Assembly (NCBI GenBank): GCA_003254885.1 | Contig: QANT01002274.1 | Location: 1-38,885, forward strand | Source: Purshia tridentata | Taxonomy: Eukaryota > Streptophyta > Magnoliopsida > Rosales > Rosaceae | Direction of reading: 5' to 3' | Length of the DNA stretch: 38,885 nt | Shown: piece by piece, positions 11,034 to 22,700 of the stretch | Position numbering within the stretch: the first letter of the stretch is position 1 | Layout: each line of letters starts with the position of its first letter | Program-made: the position numbers and the translations under genes | The notes under the pieces: model-generated | Database searches by the model: none | The model's input: the letters and a program-made list of their open reading frames with translations, nothing else | Told to the model about the DNA's origin: nothing

Positions 11034-11192
11034 AAATAGCCACTCTTATTAGTTGCACTGAAAGGAGTGGCAGTTGGACACTATAGTTCCTATTGCCTAA
11101 TAACCATACATTTTTGTTAAAATTAAGGCACTTTAGTCTCTATTGCCTAATTTTCACATCTTTCTGTGCAACTAGTTGGGGTGGTTATTGCC
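11034..11192. repeat. small foldback MITE (about 160 bp)
   Basis: The ends are inverted repeats of about 30 bp: 'agttgcactgaaag' with 'ctttctgtgcaact', and 'aatagccactc' with 'ggtggttattgcc', with mismatches. Inside, 'cctattgcctaat' and 'tctattgcctaat' form a pair. The sister segment at about 9975-10010 lacks this block ('gcatatttaaaatgaca' runs straight into 'ataagattttaacaagtt'), which supports an insertion. Confidence 0.65.
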
Positions 11193-11239
11193 ATATTTTT
11201 TTTATAGTGTGACACTATAAGATTTTTTGGGTCCACTTG

Positions 11240-12706
11240 GCATCACAGTCATGAAGAAAATGTTCCTGAAACACTTAATTAATTCCTTGAGCCATTAACA
11301 AGTTGACATCCTCCACAATGTTACTTTCAGCTCCCAAGTATATAAATCTTCCCTATATATAGTACTTAATTAAGAAGTCTAAGAACCTCAGAGTGTTGAA
11401 AAATCAGCATGAAGGATAATTTTACAATGAAAGCCATGCATGACGTTTGTTATCTTCTACTACTAAATGTGTCTATATGACACAAAATCGATAGAAAATT
11501 AGAGAACTGCTTGCAAACCAACTATTCAACGTATAAATAAGCACCGAAACCCCACGGTAGCCCCACATGTCTTGAAATTTAATTAGAGATCGTAAAATTT
11601 AGTTTCTATTATTTAATTATATTTTGTATGCTTGCCTAATTCATCATGTACTTTACATGTAAGCTATTTTAGTTCAATTTTTTTTTATTATAGATATAAA
11701 GATTTAATATGTTTATTTTTATCATGTGATCTACCATGTGATGAAAAAGAAATATAATAAATATATACACTTGCTATATGATAATATTACACCTCAGTTT
11801 CATCATACAAATTATCACAATATCTCAATCAATTCAATCATATATTTTTTTTTATTATAGGAGAGGGGCAGAGTTCAAATTCGGGTGTGGAAGAAGGACA
11901 GCTTTTGTCCTCGACCAATTAAGTCAACTCCAATTCACCAATTCAGTCATATATATGAATCACACAAAATATTTGTGGGAAGAGATTTGAATTTGAGACA
12001 TTGGGTGTAGAGTTAAGTATTAATTTTTCACATCTCATTTGATGCATATGATTATATTGATGTGTATTCAACGAAGAAGATGAAATGTGTCTTTGAACTT
12101 TAATGAATAAAATGGAAAGATTTATTTGTGAGACATAGAAACTTATAGCTTTCGATTCTCCCAAAATAGTGGAATTAGTGAAAATATATTTTTCCATAAC
12201 AGTAATCCATAAGTCTTAATTAACTACTAAGTTACGAGTAGGGCCAACCTTAATTAACTCCCATATTATGTGTAAGTACTTAATCTCAAGTGGAAGACAA
12301 AACAGCAATTTCAAATAAGAAATTCTGAAATTGGTGTTCCTACAATTTATGTGTCTATCTCTCTCACATAACATGGACACTCTAATTTTACTCTTCAACA
12401 ATAATGGTGTTGCATACTATATATTCCATGTTTGACAGTTGGCCTTGTATTGATCGACCATAAAACAAAACAAACAAAAAGCTGGACTTAGTGACATCAA
12501 GATTCACATGTTCGAGGAAAAATAATAAAAGCTCAATGATCGATATAATATGTTATTTAATTTATAGTGATTATGTTACTATTCTATCGGACAAGATAGA
12601 AAGGTGAAGAATAAGGGCGACTCTCTTTCATTATATCTAATATAAATAGGTGAAGAATGGGGACTGATCTGGTCATCAGCCATAGCTAGCAAACTAATCA
12701 AGGAAA
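11240..12706 (+). promoter_or_regulatory. promoter and 5' flank of the LRR receptor kinase
   Basis: The TATA box 'tataaata' is at 12641-12648, 59 bases before the ATG, so transcription probably starts near 12670-12680 with a short leader. The block 'cggacaagatagaaagg' through 'gggcgactc' just upstream is retained in the relic promoter at 10397-10433, which makes it a candidate conserved regulatory module. Farther upstream, 12060-12270 matches 7660-7880. Around 11700-11950 there is AT-rich DNA with no counterpart in the relic copy. The start ATG is in 'aggaaaatgagtacc', a fair plant context. Confidence 0.65.
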
Positions 12707-12830
12707 ATGAGTACCAAGCCTTCTCTTAGATTGCTTACTAAGCTTGTTTTATACCTTAGCTTTCTACTTTGGCAGCTTGGATCTGAATTCAAATTCCAGA
12801 CTACTGCTCAAGTACTGCCATATTCTGAAG
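12707..12830 (+). other. RLK exon 1: signal peptide
   Basis: It encodes MSTKPSLRLLTKLVLYL, then SFLLWQLGSEFKF and a short tail, ending in phase 1 at a GT donor. The hydrophobic core L-V-L-Y-L-S-F-L-L-W preceded by basic residues is a classical secretory signal. The start is fixed by the TATA box upstream and by conservation of the same ATG in the relic copy at 10502. Confidence 0.9.
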
Positions 12831-13691
12831 GTATTCACTATCCAAATTATTTTTTCTTTTTTCTTTTAAATTATCGTAACCACTAAATTCACATACATAA
12901 ATAATGTGTCAATAGCTATTTTACTAAGTACGTATAAGTAAATAAAATTTTGAACGAACTCAAAATTGTGTTAAATGAATAAAGAACTTCATATCAGTTT
13001 GTCGCATTTGTTTTTTGGCCATTGAATTTGAAAGATGCTTTTTGATTAAACTCCCCAAGAGCAAAAAAAAAAAAAAGGAATTTAGCAAAAATAATTTACT
13101 AAAAAGGTAATAGTAGCTTTAACTTATGAGAAAAGTTTGATAGAAAATGCTTAGTTGTTAACTTGTTGCTGGTATTAGTACAGCAGATATTTTTTTTCTT
13201 TGAATATCTTTAACTATATATAGTTAAATACATGACCAATTGTCTATATATCTTTTTAATTAACTAATTTTCTGAAATATTTGGCAGTGACTGCTCTCAA
13301 AAGCATAGTAGAAAAGGTGGGGTTAAGCTCAGTGCCATATATTGATGAAAGCTATTGCCAGAATCCAATCTCCAATTACGGTTTTACAATCCAATGTTAT
13401 ACTGGAACCAACAACAAGGAGAAGACCAATGTTAGAAAACTGTAAGTATTAAAAAATTAAAACATCACAAATTAAATTTTATTTAGGTTTTTTTCACTTA
13501 TACCATCCAGATTATAAGTGGTATGCAGATTTACCACTAAAACTTTTACAAAGGTACGTGACAACAATGTGACACTTGCTATCACATGTTTTGTTAAATA
13601 TTAAATTTTTCCAACAATCTTTCCAATTTTTTCCTCAGTACAATTAAGAAAATAAAATTCATTTTGAAAAGTATTTCTATACAATTATACC

Positions 13692-13734
<43 letters not shown>

Positions 13735-16700
13735 TATTATACCTTTAAATCAAATTTAACCAAATTGTTTTATCAAAATAATTTAGCCCATAAGTTAGAT
13801 TAAAAAAATAAAAAACAGTAAATGAAAAGACAACTAAAAAAACACCCAGCACCCAGCACCCCACCTTACTACCCCTCTCACCGGGGTAAGTTGCTGCCGG
13901 TAGCTTCCTCACCTGTAGCGCCGACTGACTGACCATCTGTCCTCTCTCTGTCTCTCTCTCTCTCTCTCTTTACCATAGACTATGATTGTGAAACCTATGA
14001 AAGCTTGAAGAAAATTAATTAAGGAATTAGATGAGCAAGAAAGCCCTGTTCTCTTAAACAATTAAAACTTTTAACAAAATTTTGACAATTTTGATTCAGT
14101 AATATTTAAAAACTTAAAAAAAAGATGGAAATTTCGAAGAAATTTTCAAAATTTAATTCCTTATATGGAGTACAGAAAGAGAGGGCAAAGAAAAGAAAGA
14201 AAAAAAGAGAGGGAAAAGGAGAGATAGAGAGCAATCAAGCCCCATTCTCAGTTATTAATTAAGGTATTTAACCATGGTCAGCTTTTTATAGACTTTATCA
14301 TTCTTAAATTTAAATTTTAAAATATAAATTTGTATTTTAATGATTTTTTTATCTAATGTGTTTCAGCTTTTAAAACGTCTTATTATATAAATTGACGAAA
14401 ATACCCTTCATATTAACAGAAAACTTGACAGAATGTGACTGTCCGTAGGTGACAAATTGTCATCTTTCTATATTTATGAGTGGTAAATTAACACAACAAA
14501 ATGTTATGGGTGGCAATAAAATTGTACACCTTTAAGTGGTATTAGTGCAAAAAAGCCTTTTATTTATTACGTGGATTTAATTTTTTTTTTCTAACTTCAC
14601 TTGATTACTGTGTACGTGGCAGTGCCATGAACAATGTAGGTTTAACTACGATTATACCTGAAGAAGTGGGTGATCTACAATATTTGCAGGAGCTGTAATA
14701 TCTCTCTCTCTATATATGTATATATAATAAGTGTATGTAAATATTTTTGAAAAATTTATGTTTTTCAAATTAAAAAAAAAACACGGATAAAATTGTGTAT
14801 TTACAAGTATTATTCCATATCTTTTACATAGTATTCGAGTACTTTCCAAAAATATTAAAAATTAGAAAAAAAAGAAAACAAAAAAATATGTTATAGATGA
14901 ATTTCTCGTCATACTTTTAAAAGCAAATAGTTTAAATAATACACGTACGAAAGGATATTGTTTTTTTTTTTCCCGTATATTAATTATTAACTATGGTAGT
15001 AGTATATTAATTATTAACTAGCTATATATTAACTTAGTGATATTTCTAGATAATAAAAAAGTTAATGATTTTTTCTTAATTTATTGAAATTTCTTAATTT
15101 GTAACAAAAAAATTGGAAAAAGACATGAATGATTCATTAAAATTTCGTAATTTCTAACTCTTGAATATATTAATAATGTTTTGATTTCAACAGCAACCTG
15201 GCCAACAACAAACTTCATGGCACCATACCTCCTGCCTTGGGGAAATTAATAAGTCTACAATTCCTGTAAGTATACGTACACCTGCAAATATGCAACTTAT
15301 ACCTACACATGCAACTATGCAATAACTACACGTACGTACACTATAATCTAGCTAGCTAGCTAGATAGTTCTATTAATTAATATTTAGGATTCTCAAATTT
15401 GTGCCTTAATTCTGTCTTAATTTAAAACCATGTCAATAAAGCACAAATTTTTAATATATTGAAGTGAATGGAACACCATTTACTATTAAATTAAATTAAT
15501 GTTTGAGAAAAATGGTATCCATACATTAGTTGGTGGTCAATTAACTTAATTGAATAATTGACAATCATCAATCATAACACGAGAATTGTGAAAAAATTTC
15601 GGTGACAACTGTTTTTTTTTTTTTTCTCTCACAGAATAATTAAATTAACACTTAAAAAAAAGATTTCAAACTACATATTTTTTATTATAAATGGTACGTG
15701 ATTATGTTATTCAATGATACTATTCTTACTATATTTTATCAAGTGACTTGACCACAAGAAAGAGAGAGAGATGAAAGAGAGGAGCTATAGAGGGAGCAGG
15801 TGGCCGGCCAATGAGGCCGCGGGTAGTAGATTGGGGAGGGAAATGGGTGTGTCGATAAAAATTTTCATTTCAAATTTGTTTATAAGGGTAAAATAAATAT
15901 TTAGCATGTAATGATATGGAGTATTTAATTTTAAATGATATGTCATTGAGTTTTGAGACACAAATTAAGGCACTATTTAGAGGACCTTCCCTAACAGTTT
16001 ATGTGAACCAATTAATGTCTGAATTGCCTTGATCCTGCAGGTCACATATGATAATACTAATTAATTGGATTTCTGTATATTTAGGGATCTTTCACAAAAT
16101 CAACTCAGTGGCTCAATACCAAAGACCTTTTCGAATTTGCTTAATCTTCGATCTCTGTAAGTCTTGTCACATTCACATGCATGCATGGTCTTTGAACATT
16201 ACTACACATTAGTAACTAATTACTACACATCAAATATATATTTTGTCAAGGAACATTAATTAATTAAACTGATTAATACTCACTAGGAATGTGCTTTCTG
16301 AAAAATAAAGGGTACAAAGGTCAATTTCATGATAAATATTTTGCAGTTGGAGATACTGAGTTAAATGATGGGTCCGAATAGACCACCCACTAGAAATTGG
16401 GGGATACTGAGTATATTATTATATTTAGAAGCTGTCCAACTTTTATGTTGGAATTTTTATTTCTTACTGAATTTAAAAAAGTACATTAATTTGGATAATT
16501 TTTCTCCCATAGATTTCTGCAGAACAACTTGCTCAACGGCTCTATACCACCATCTCTGGGTTCACTGCAGAGCCTTGAAGTACTGTGAGTACTTTTCTTA
16601 ACATCGTTGCTTTGAATTTCTATGGACAAATTCTTCATTTGTGATTGCATTTCATGCTTTCCTTAATTTACAGGAATCTGCAGGTTAATAGGTTATCAGG

Positions 16701-19700
16701 TCCAATTCCTGAAGAATTTGGAAAACTCACCAACCTTAATTATCTGTTTGTTCTTTACTCAGTCTTCTTAATTACATATATGTATTATTTTTGTTTATGT
16801 ATATCTTTGTCCAATTCAGTCCCGATGAATTGGGACTCTTATCATTCTTATCAGAATATGCATGTATATAAAGTTTTGGCTTTATTGCATAAATTCCATA
16901 CTTGTTCGAAAATGCCATATAGACTTTTAATTATAAGAAAATACCATGCAATCTTTTAAAATGATGCAAAATTGTCACTTTCATCCATTTTCATTCATAA
17001 TTCCGTTAAATTATGGGGAATTTTTAACTTTTTGCACTCGAACAAAATCACTTGTTGTGGCGGGTTGGTCTCCAATATGTGGTGGTGGGTGTAAAAAGTC
17101 AAAAATACTCTTGATTCTAATAGGGTTATGGACAGAAATGACAAAAGTGGCAATTTTGCACTATTTTGAAATATTATAGGCCATTTTGTCACAGTTAAAA
17201 GTATGTATGTCATTTTCGCATAAACATCATAGTTTCTATGGCATTTATGCAATAAAGTTTTTATAATAATGAGAGATTTTTTAAATAAAATTTTTTGAGA
17301 TCAAGCACATTACAGAGTCTCTCTATATTATAGTTCAATATTATAAACTTTGTGTCCCTCAAATAAATTTATTTAGAAATCCATCAACAAAAGCATAGTA
17401 CGTTTAATCATTAATTCTCACACTTTCTCAATCATCTTTTTAAGGATATTGTTTGAGAATCGGCTCTCTGGTCATCTGCCGCCTGCCCTTGAAAATTTGC
17501 AATTCCTCAAATCCTTGTAAGCTGAAAAAGAAAACAAAATTTTCAAAAAGTTTCTAAGAGCTTACCTGCAGGGCATGGAAGTGAATTAACTCTGTTTGTT
17601 GTTGCAGTTGGGTCTCAGCCAATTCTTTGACGGGTCCAATTCCGGAAAGTTATGGCAAACTTACAACTCTGATTTATTTGTAAGTTTTCCTCTATATCAA
17701 CTAATTCATGTACTTAATGGCTTTTTTGTCTTTAAACATGGTGTTGTTGGTATCTTTTATTAAATTTAATTCACTCATATAAATTCAACGATTTATAGCA
17801 TGCCACATCAAAAAATAATAAGCCATTAGATTTATATGGATCCAGCTCCTATGTCTTTCAAAATTATGCTGTTGGTTTTTTTAAAATCTTATCTTTTTAA
17901 ACAATCAAATAATTGAAAGAGGCCACATCAGTTTATTTAATATTTAATTAAAAATATACTATTTTTACTCTCTAAATCGTCAAATAACTTAAAGGAACAA
18001 GATTTCATTAAAGGCACTTAACAACACCTTTCCAAAGGCAAAAAAGTTACATTTGGATTTATATGAATAAATTTAATTTAATAAAAAACATCAACAACAC
18101 CATTTTAAAAGTAGAGGTCCTAATTTCATTTCATTCATATATGGTAGTCTAAATGTAAGTGTTCCCTGTTCTAATTAATGTCATTATTTTTTACTCTGTA
18201 CATTTATGTAATCTAATTAATTGAGGTTTGTCACAAATTAATTAAGAGATCGGGATTGGTCAATATGCAGTTTTATCTCCGGAAATAATTTCTCTGGTCC
18301 GCTTCCGGTTAACATCATGAAGAACTGGCAAAATATCACAACTCTGTAAATTCTTTAATACTTAAATGCTTAATTATGTTCTCTACTTTGATAATAGCTA
18401 GCCAAACCTTAATTATGCTTAATTATCCTTACTCATCATTAATTTTCACAGGTCGCTGCTGGGAAACAATTTTGAGGGAAATTTGACTCAAGAACTATTC
18501 AATTTGCCATATCTTTATGCACTGTAAGTCTATTATATATATTCAACTTGCTGCTGGAGGTAGAAAACATAAATGTCATTTGCTGCTGGTAATTAATTAC
18601 TCCTAACTTCTTTTTTATTTTTATGTTTTTTCTTTGTGAATTATCGATTCTTCTACAGGTCGGTAAGTGACCTGGCAAATGCTAGTTTCCAATTCCCATC
18701 AACTGTGAAGGCCAACTTTAGTACTCTGTGAGTGGTTTGTTATGCAATTATTTAATGAGAAAGTTGAAAACTTCGTTTTTTTTTTTTTTTTGGGTGAGAA
18801 AAGTTGGAAAATAACAAAGCACTGGTAACTAATTAAACATCTTCAAAGTCTTACACATGACACGTACCATTTATGAGCGATACCTCGACAACTAGTCAGT
18901 TTCGACAACCTTAACCTCCTAATGATTGGGCAACTGGATAATTGGGAAATCCAAAAAAGGAATTTTCAACAAGAAAAAACAAACTCTTAAGTTAGAAAAC
19001 AACAAAACAATGAAGAACGGTATAACCTTTCTTTTAGTCAAACGTCTCTAGACACTAGTCTTAAGTGGACTAAAACTCTACTCTTTCAAATAAAGGTTTT
19101 CAAGTTTCAACTTATCTTAAAGTCAAACTGATTGACTAATTCCTCTAACTTAAAGCAACTCCACAAATTAATTGAGATTAATCCAACTAATTTCCACAAT
19201 ACAAAACTTTACTAAACCTAGCATGCTATTAAGCTCAAATCAAGCAAATAAATCTCCAAAATAAAGTTAGGCATGCTTAATTAATAAATAAATCCTTATT
19301 AATTAATTAAACATGAAAAACCTAAAAATAAAGCCTAAAAATAAACAACAAATATGAAAACACTTACCCTTTTGTACTACCTCCTTAGCTAAAACTTTTG
19401 GACTCCCCCGCATTTTTCTCCAAAAGAAAACTTTTAGGCTGTGAAAATTTTCTTCCCTTGTTGGTATATCTCTTGAGAGACTCCCAAAGAACCAAGAGTG
19501 AGTAACTCAAACTTCACTTGGTGTGGTTCAAGTGAAAATGAGGAACAAGGGTCTCTATTTATAGGCATCAGAGGGTTAAAAGAAGCTGTAAGTTTTCAAT
19601 GTAGGATAGAATGCACAAAAGATGTAAAAAAAAGTGTACACGAAAAGATGAGTTGGGTTAGACGACCAGGTTAGACCACCCATTTTGTGAGACAAAACGG

Positions 19701-22700
19701 GCAAGCCAACCTATTTAGAAAATACGCGGGTCATGTGGGACCTGGTTTGATGGCCAAGATCAAAGAGCTTTAATGATTGCCAACCGTGGAGATTAAAACA
19801 CAAGTGAAGATCCAAAGTGGTGTGGTGCACTACACTTTTTGTGCACCCCTACACCTCTTCAGCGCTTTCTGGACCAATCACAACCCGCCATATCGCGCTC
19901 TGTTAGTCGATTCAGCATTTTTAATTCTTTTTCTTATTTTTCTATTTTTTCAAACTTTATAAATTTACAAAAAATAGTTTGGGATTCCAAATGTTTCTTT
20001 AGAAAATCCTACGGACTTGTCTCATTGAGTATTAATTTTCTATATATATATAGGCTCAAAACAAAAATTTTCATTCCAGAAAAATTAAGGAGAATCCAAC
20101 TTCAATAAATTATTCCAATTAAATATAACCAACTTGATAATCACTAAATATCTTGTACAAAACACTAGAGGTCAACTAATAAACCAAAGGTACAAGTTAG
20201 TTACTCAAAAGACAAGGAAACTTCATTTCCTTTAAGAAACCTTAAGCTAGCTACTATAACAAAAGAGTTTTTGAAAAATATGTGTCAACACAAGATAAGA
20301 CGAAATATTCAACAATCAAAGTTGCAGCAGAGCAGTTCAAACGTTACTAATTAAATAGTTAGACAAGAAAAATTAATTGGTAATATAAAATTAATCTTTT
20401 GATAAGTGTGAATTTAGTTATTGTCTTTGAGATGGGAAGATGGTATTTCAATAAAACTGATTTTAATATAATATTGTAAATAAATAGTGATGTGTATAAT
20501 ACTCAAAAATATAATTAGTGATGTTTACAATTAATTTTGCCACATCAGATTAAAGGATTTGAGGCACCAAATCATTTCCCTATATTTTAAGTTAATATGA
20601 GTTTCCTTTTAATTCTTCAGTTTTAACTTCTAAATTTTGTTATTTGCTTAAAATATATAATAAATGCCTCAAATTTAATTTATTTTTATTACTTATTTTA
20701 AAGGACAAAATAGACGTTCTTGTATGTTGTTAACGTGCGTGTGAAAAATGAGGGTCAATGCATATCAAAATTAGATAGGCTTAACCTAAAATTGCATGGT
20801 CAAAAATGAGACTGTATATATCTAAGAAAAAAAAACATAATAATAAATTAACTTATGAATCAGATGTATAGATATGTTGTCAGTTCAAGATTGCTTTTTA
20901 TTTGTAATCATTGTTTTTATACCACTACCAATATTCAACTGACATCTTCATGTGATTGCTACAGCATACTGAGGAACTGCGGAATCAATGGTTCAATCCC
21001 CAAACACATTGGTGAAATGCCATCCCTAAAATACCTGTAATTTTACTTCATTTGTTTTTAAATTTTTTGAATTTCACTCTATATATTCCATTACCTTTGT
21101 TGACACTAGACTAGATAAAATGCTTGAATATGTCAGCCCCAAAGCGCCATTCTGAACTGGTTATAAATGACAGTTTCTATTAGCTGCAACTCTATGTGGC
21201 AACAAAACAGAAATCAGTGTAAAGTTATACATTTTATACTGAGGGAAATGGTCCTGTTTATTCTTTTAGAATTAATTAGATATAAACCCAAGATTCATAC
21301 ATTAATTTTTGTCTAAGAAATATATCAAAGTTAGGTGCATGTAAGACTAAGATCTTGGACCCCAGTTGATGATCAAAAATTACTAAAATGTTAATGCATT
21401 ATGTTTTGTCTTGCAGAGACTTGAGCTTCAACAACTTAACTGGTGGAATCCCGGAGTATATGGCATCAGAATATTTAGTTTACGTGTAAGAGTGAAAACA
21501 TAATTCTTAACTTCATGACTTTAACATCTGATGTAACCTTTTTTGTTTTTTTTGTTTTGCTCGGATGAAGAAAGTCAAAAGTCTATGTCTTTGTATGATT
21601 ACATTAATTTGCTGTGGTCAATATGCTATTCGATCAGGTCCTTTGCCAGCAATATGCTTAATGGGACAATCCCTGCTTGGATCCTTGAGTCAGCAGCATC
21701 TAAGGTGTACGTTTTCGTATTCAAACTACTGTACATTTAATTGAGATCATATTCATGTATTGTCTTTGAAAATTTTAAGATCGAGGTGCGTTCAAAGTAA
21801 TTAAATTAGCTTCTACGTAAATTTTCTAATTAATTAATCCTTTTTTAATTTCATTATTGTTTGCATTTTGAGCACAATATACATTCTTAGCTCATTAATT
21901 TCCTGTTAACAAAACTTGTGAGACATATAAGTACAACATGGTGTACATCAAGTAAGAGCATCATAATGTAGCAATTTGGGGGTATGTACGTGTCTATTAC
22001 TATATATATATATATATCTCGGAACCTTTGGAATTAATATTGTACTTAAGCAAATGGTTGTCCTTTTCTTGAAGCTGGTTTTCAAGGATAATGATAAGGT
22101 CTACCCACATATGAATTGTTTTATTACTGGTTTTTTCATTGATTTCAAGTACTTTATATTAATTTACTCCACATATGTATACGGCTTCATAGTCTTCTCA
22201 CCACAAAAAAATTTCTCATTACCAACCACCATATAGTGGTTAGTAATAAAACTATTACTAACGGATCACCTTTAGTAATACCTGTTGAGAGAAAATTCCA
22301 CATTGAAATGTGAGGGCTTTGTTAGTGGTTTATATGGGTTTGAGCTATTCTTCCTATTGCCAATTGGTTTTGGGATGAATGCTTCGACTCTTTCATTGTA
22401 TCAAAACTAAGTTATCCATGTGATGACAATCACATGTACTCTCACGTCATCTAATATAAATTGTCCACTTCTTAGACTTAAAATGATGCCACACGTGTGG
22501 AGTGTGTTGAGAGAAAATCCTACATTAAAAATGTGAGAGCCTTACTAGTAGTTTATAAGGGTTTGAGTTACTCTTCCTATTGCCAATTAGTTTTAGGATA
22601 GATATATGCCTAGATTCCTTTAATACCATATTATGTACCAACGGTGTTGCATTCACCAAAATGAGTATTACCAATGCTTAAGGGTTGGTAATAAATTTTT

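Larger units (their letters stand above)
13486..14557. mobile_element. non-autonomous Mutator-like element in RLK intron 2 (1072 bp)
   Basis: It starts GGTTTTTTTCAC and ends GTGCAAAAAAGCC. The outer 100 bases or so are imperfect inverted repeats ('acttataccatc' against 'actaataccact', 'atttaccactaaa' against 'aatttaccactca'). It is flanked by a perfect 9-bp target duplication, 'ttttattta', at 13477-13485 and 14558-14566; nine bases is the Mutator hallmark. It contains the (ATT)n tract, a TC microsatellite and an unexpectedly GC-rich stretch at about 13840-13935. No transposase is present. The GC-rich interior could be captured host sequence (Pack-MULE style), but its origin is not recognisable. 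Confidence 0.87.

Noticed and set aside
11855..11945. tRNA-like B box ('gagttcaaattcggg'), possible SINE
   Set aside because: No convincing A box, poly-A tail or target duplication was seen, so it is not supported as a SINE or tRNA gene.
16365..16959. Open frames of 78 and 104 codons around LRR exons 6 and 7
   Set aside because: They run through intron sequence; only the 72-nt parts between the splice sites encode LRRs.
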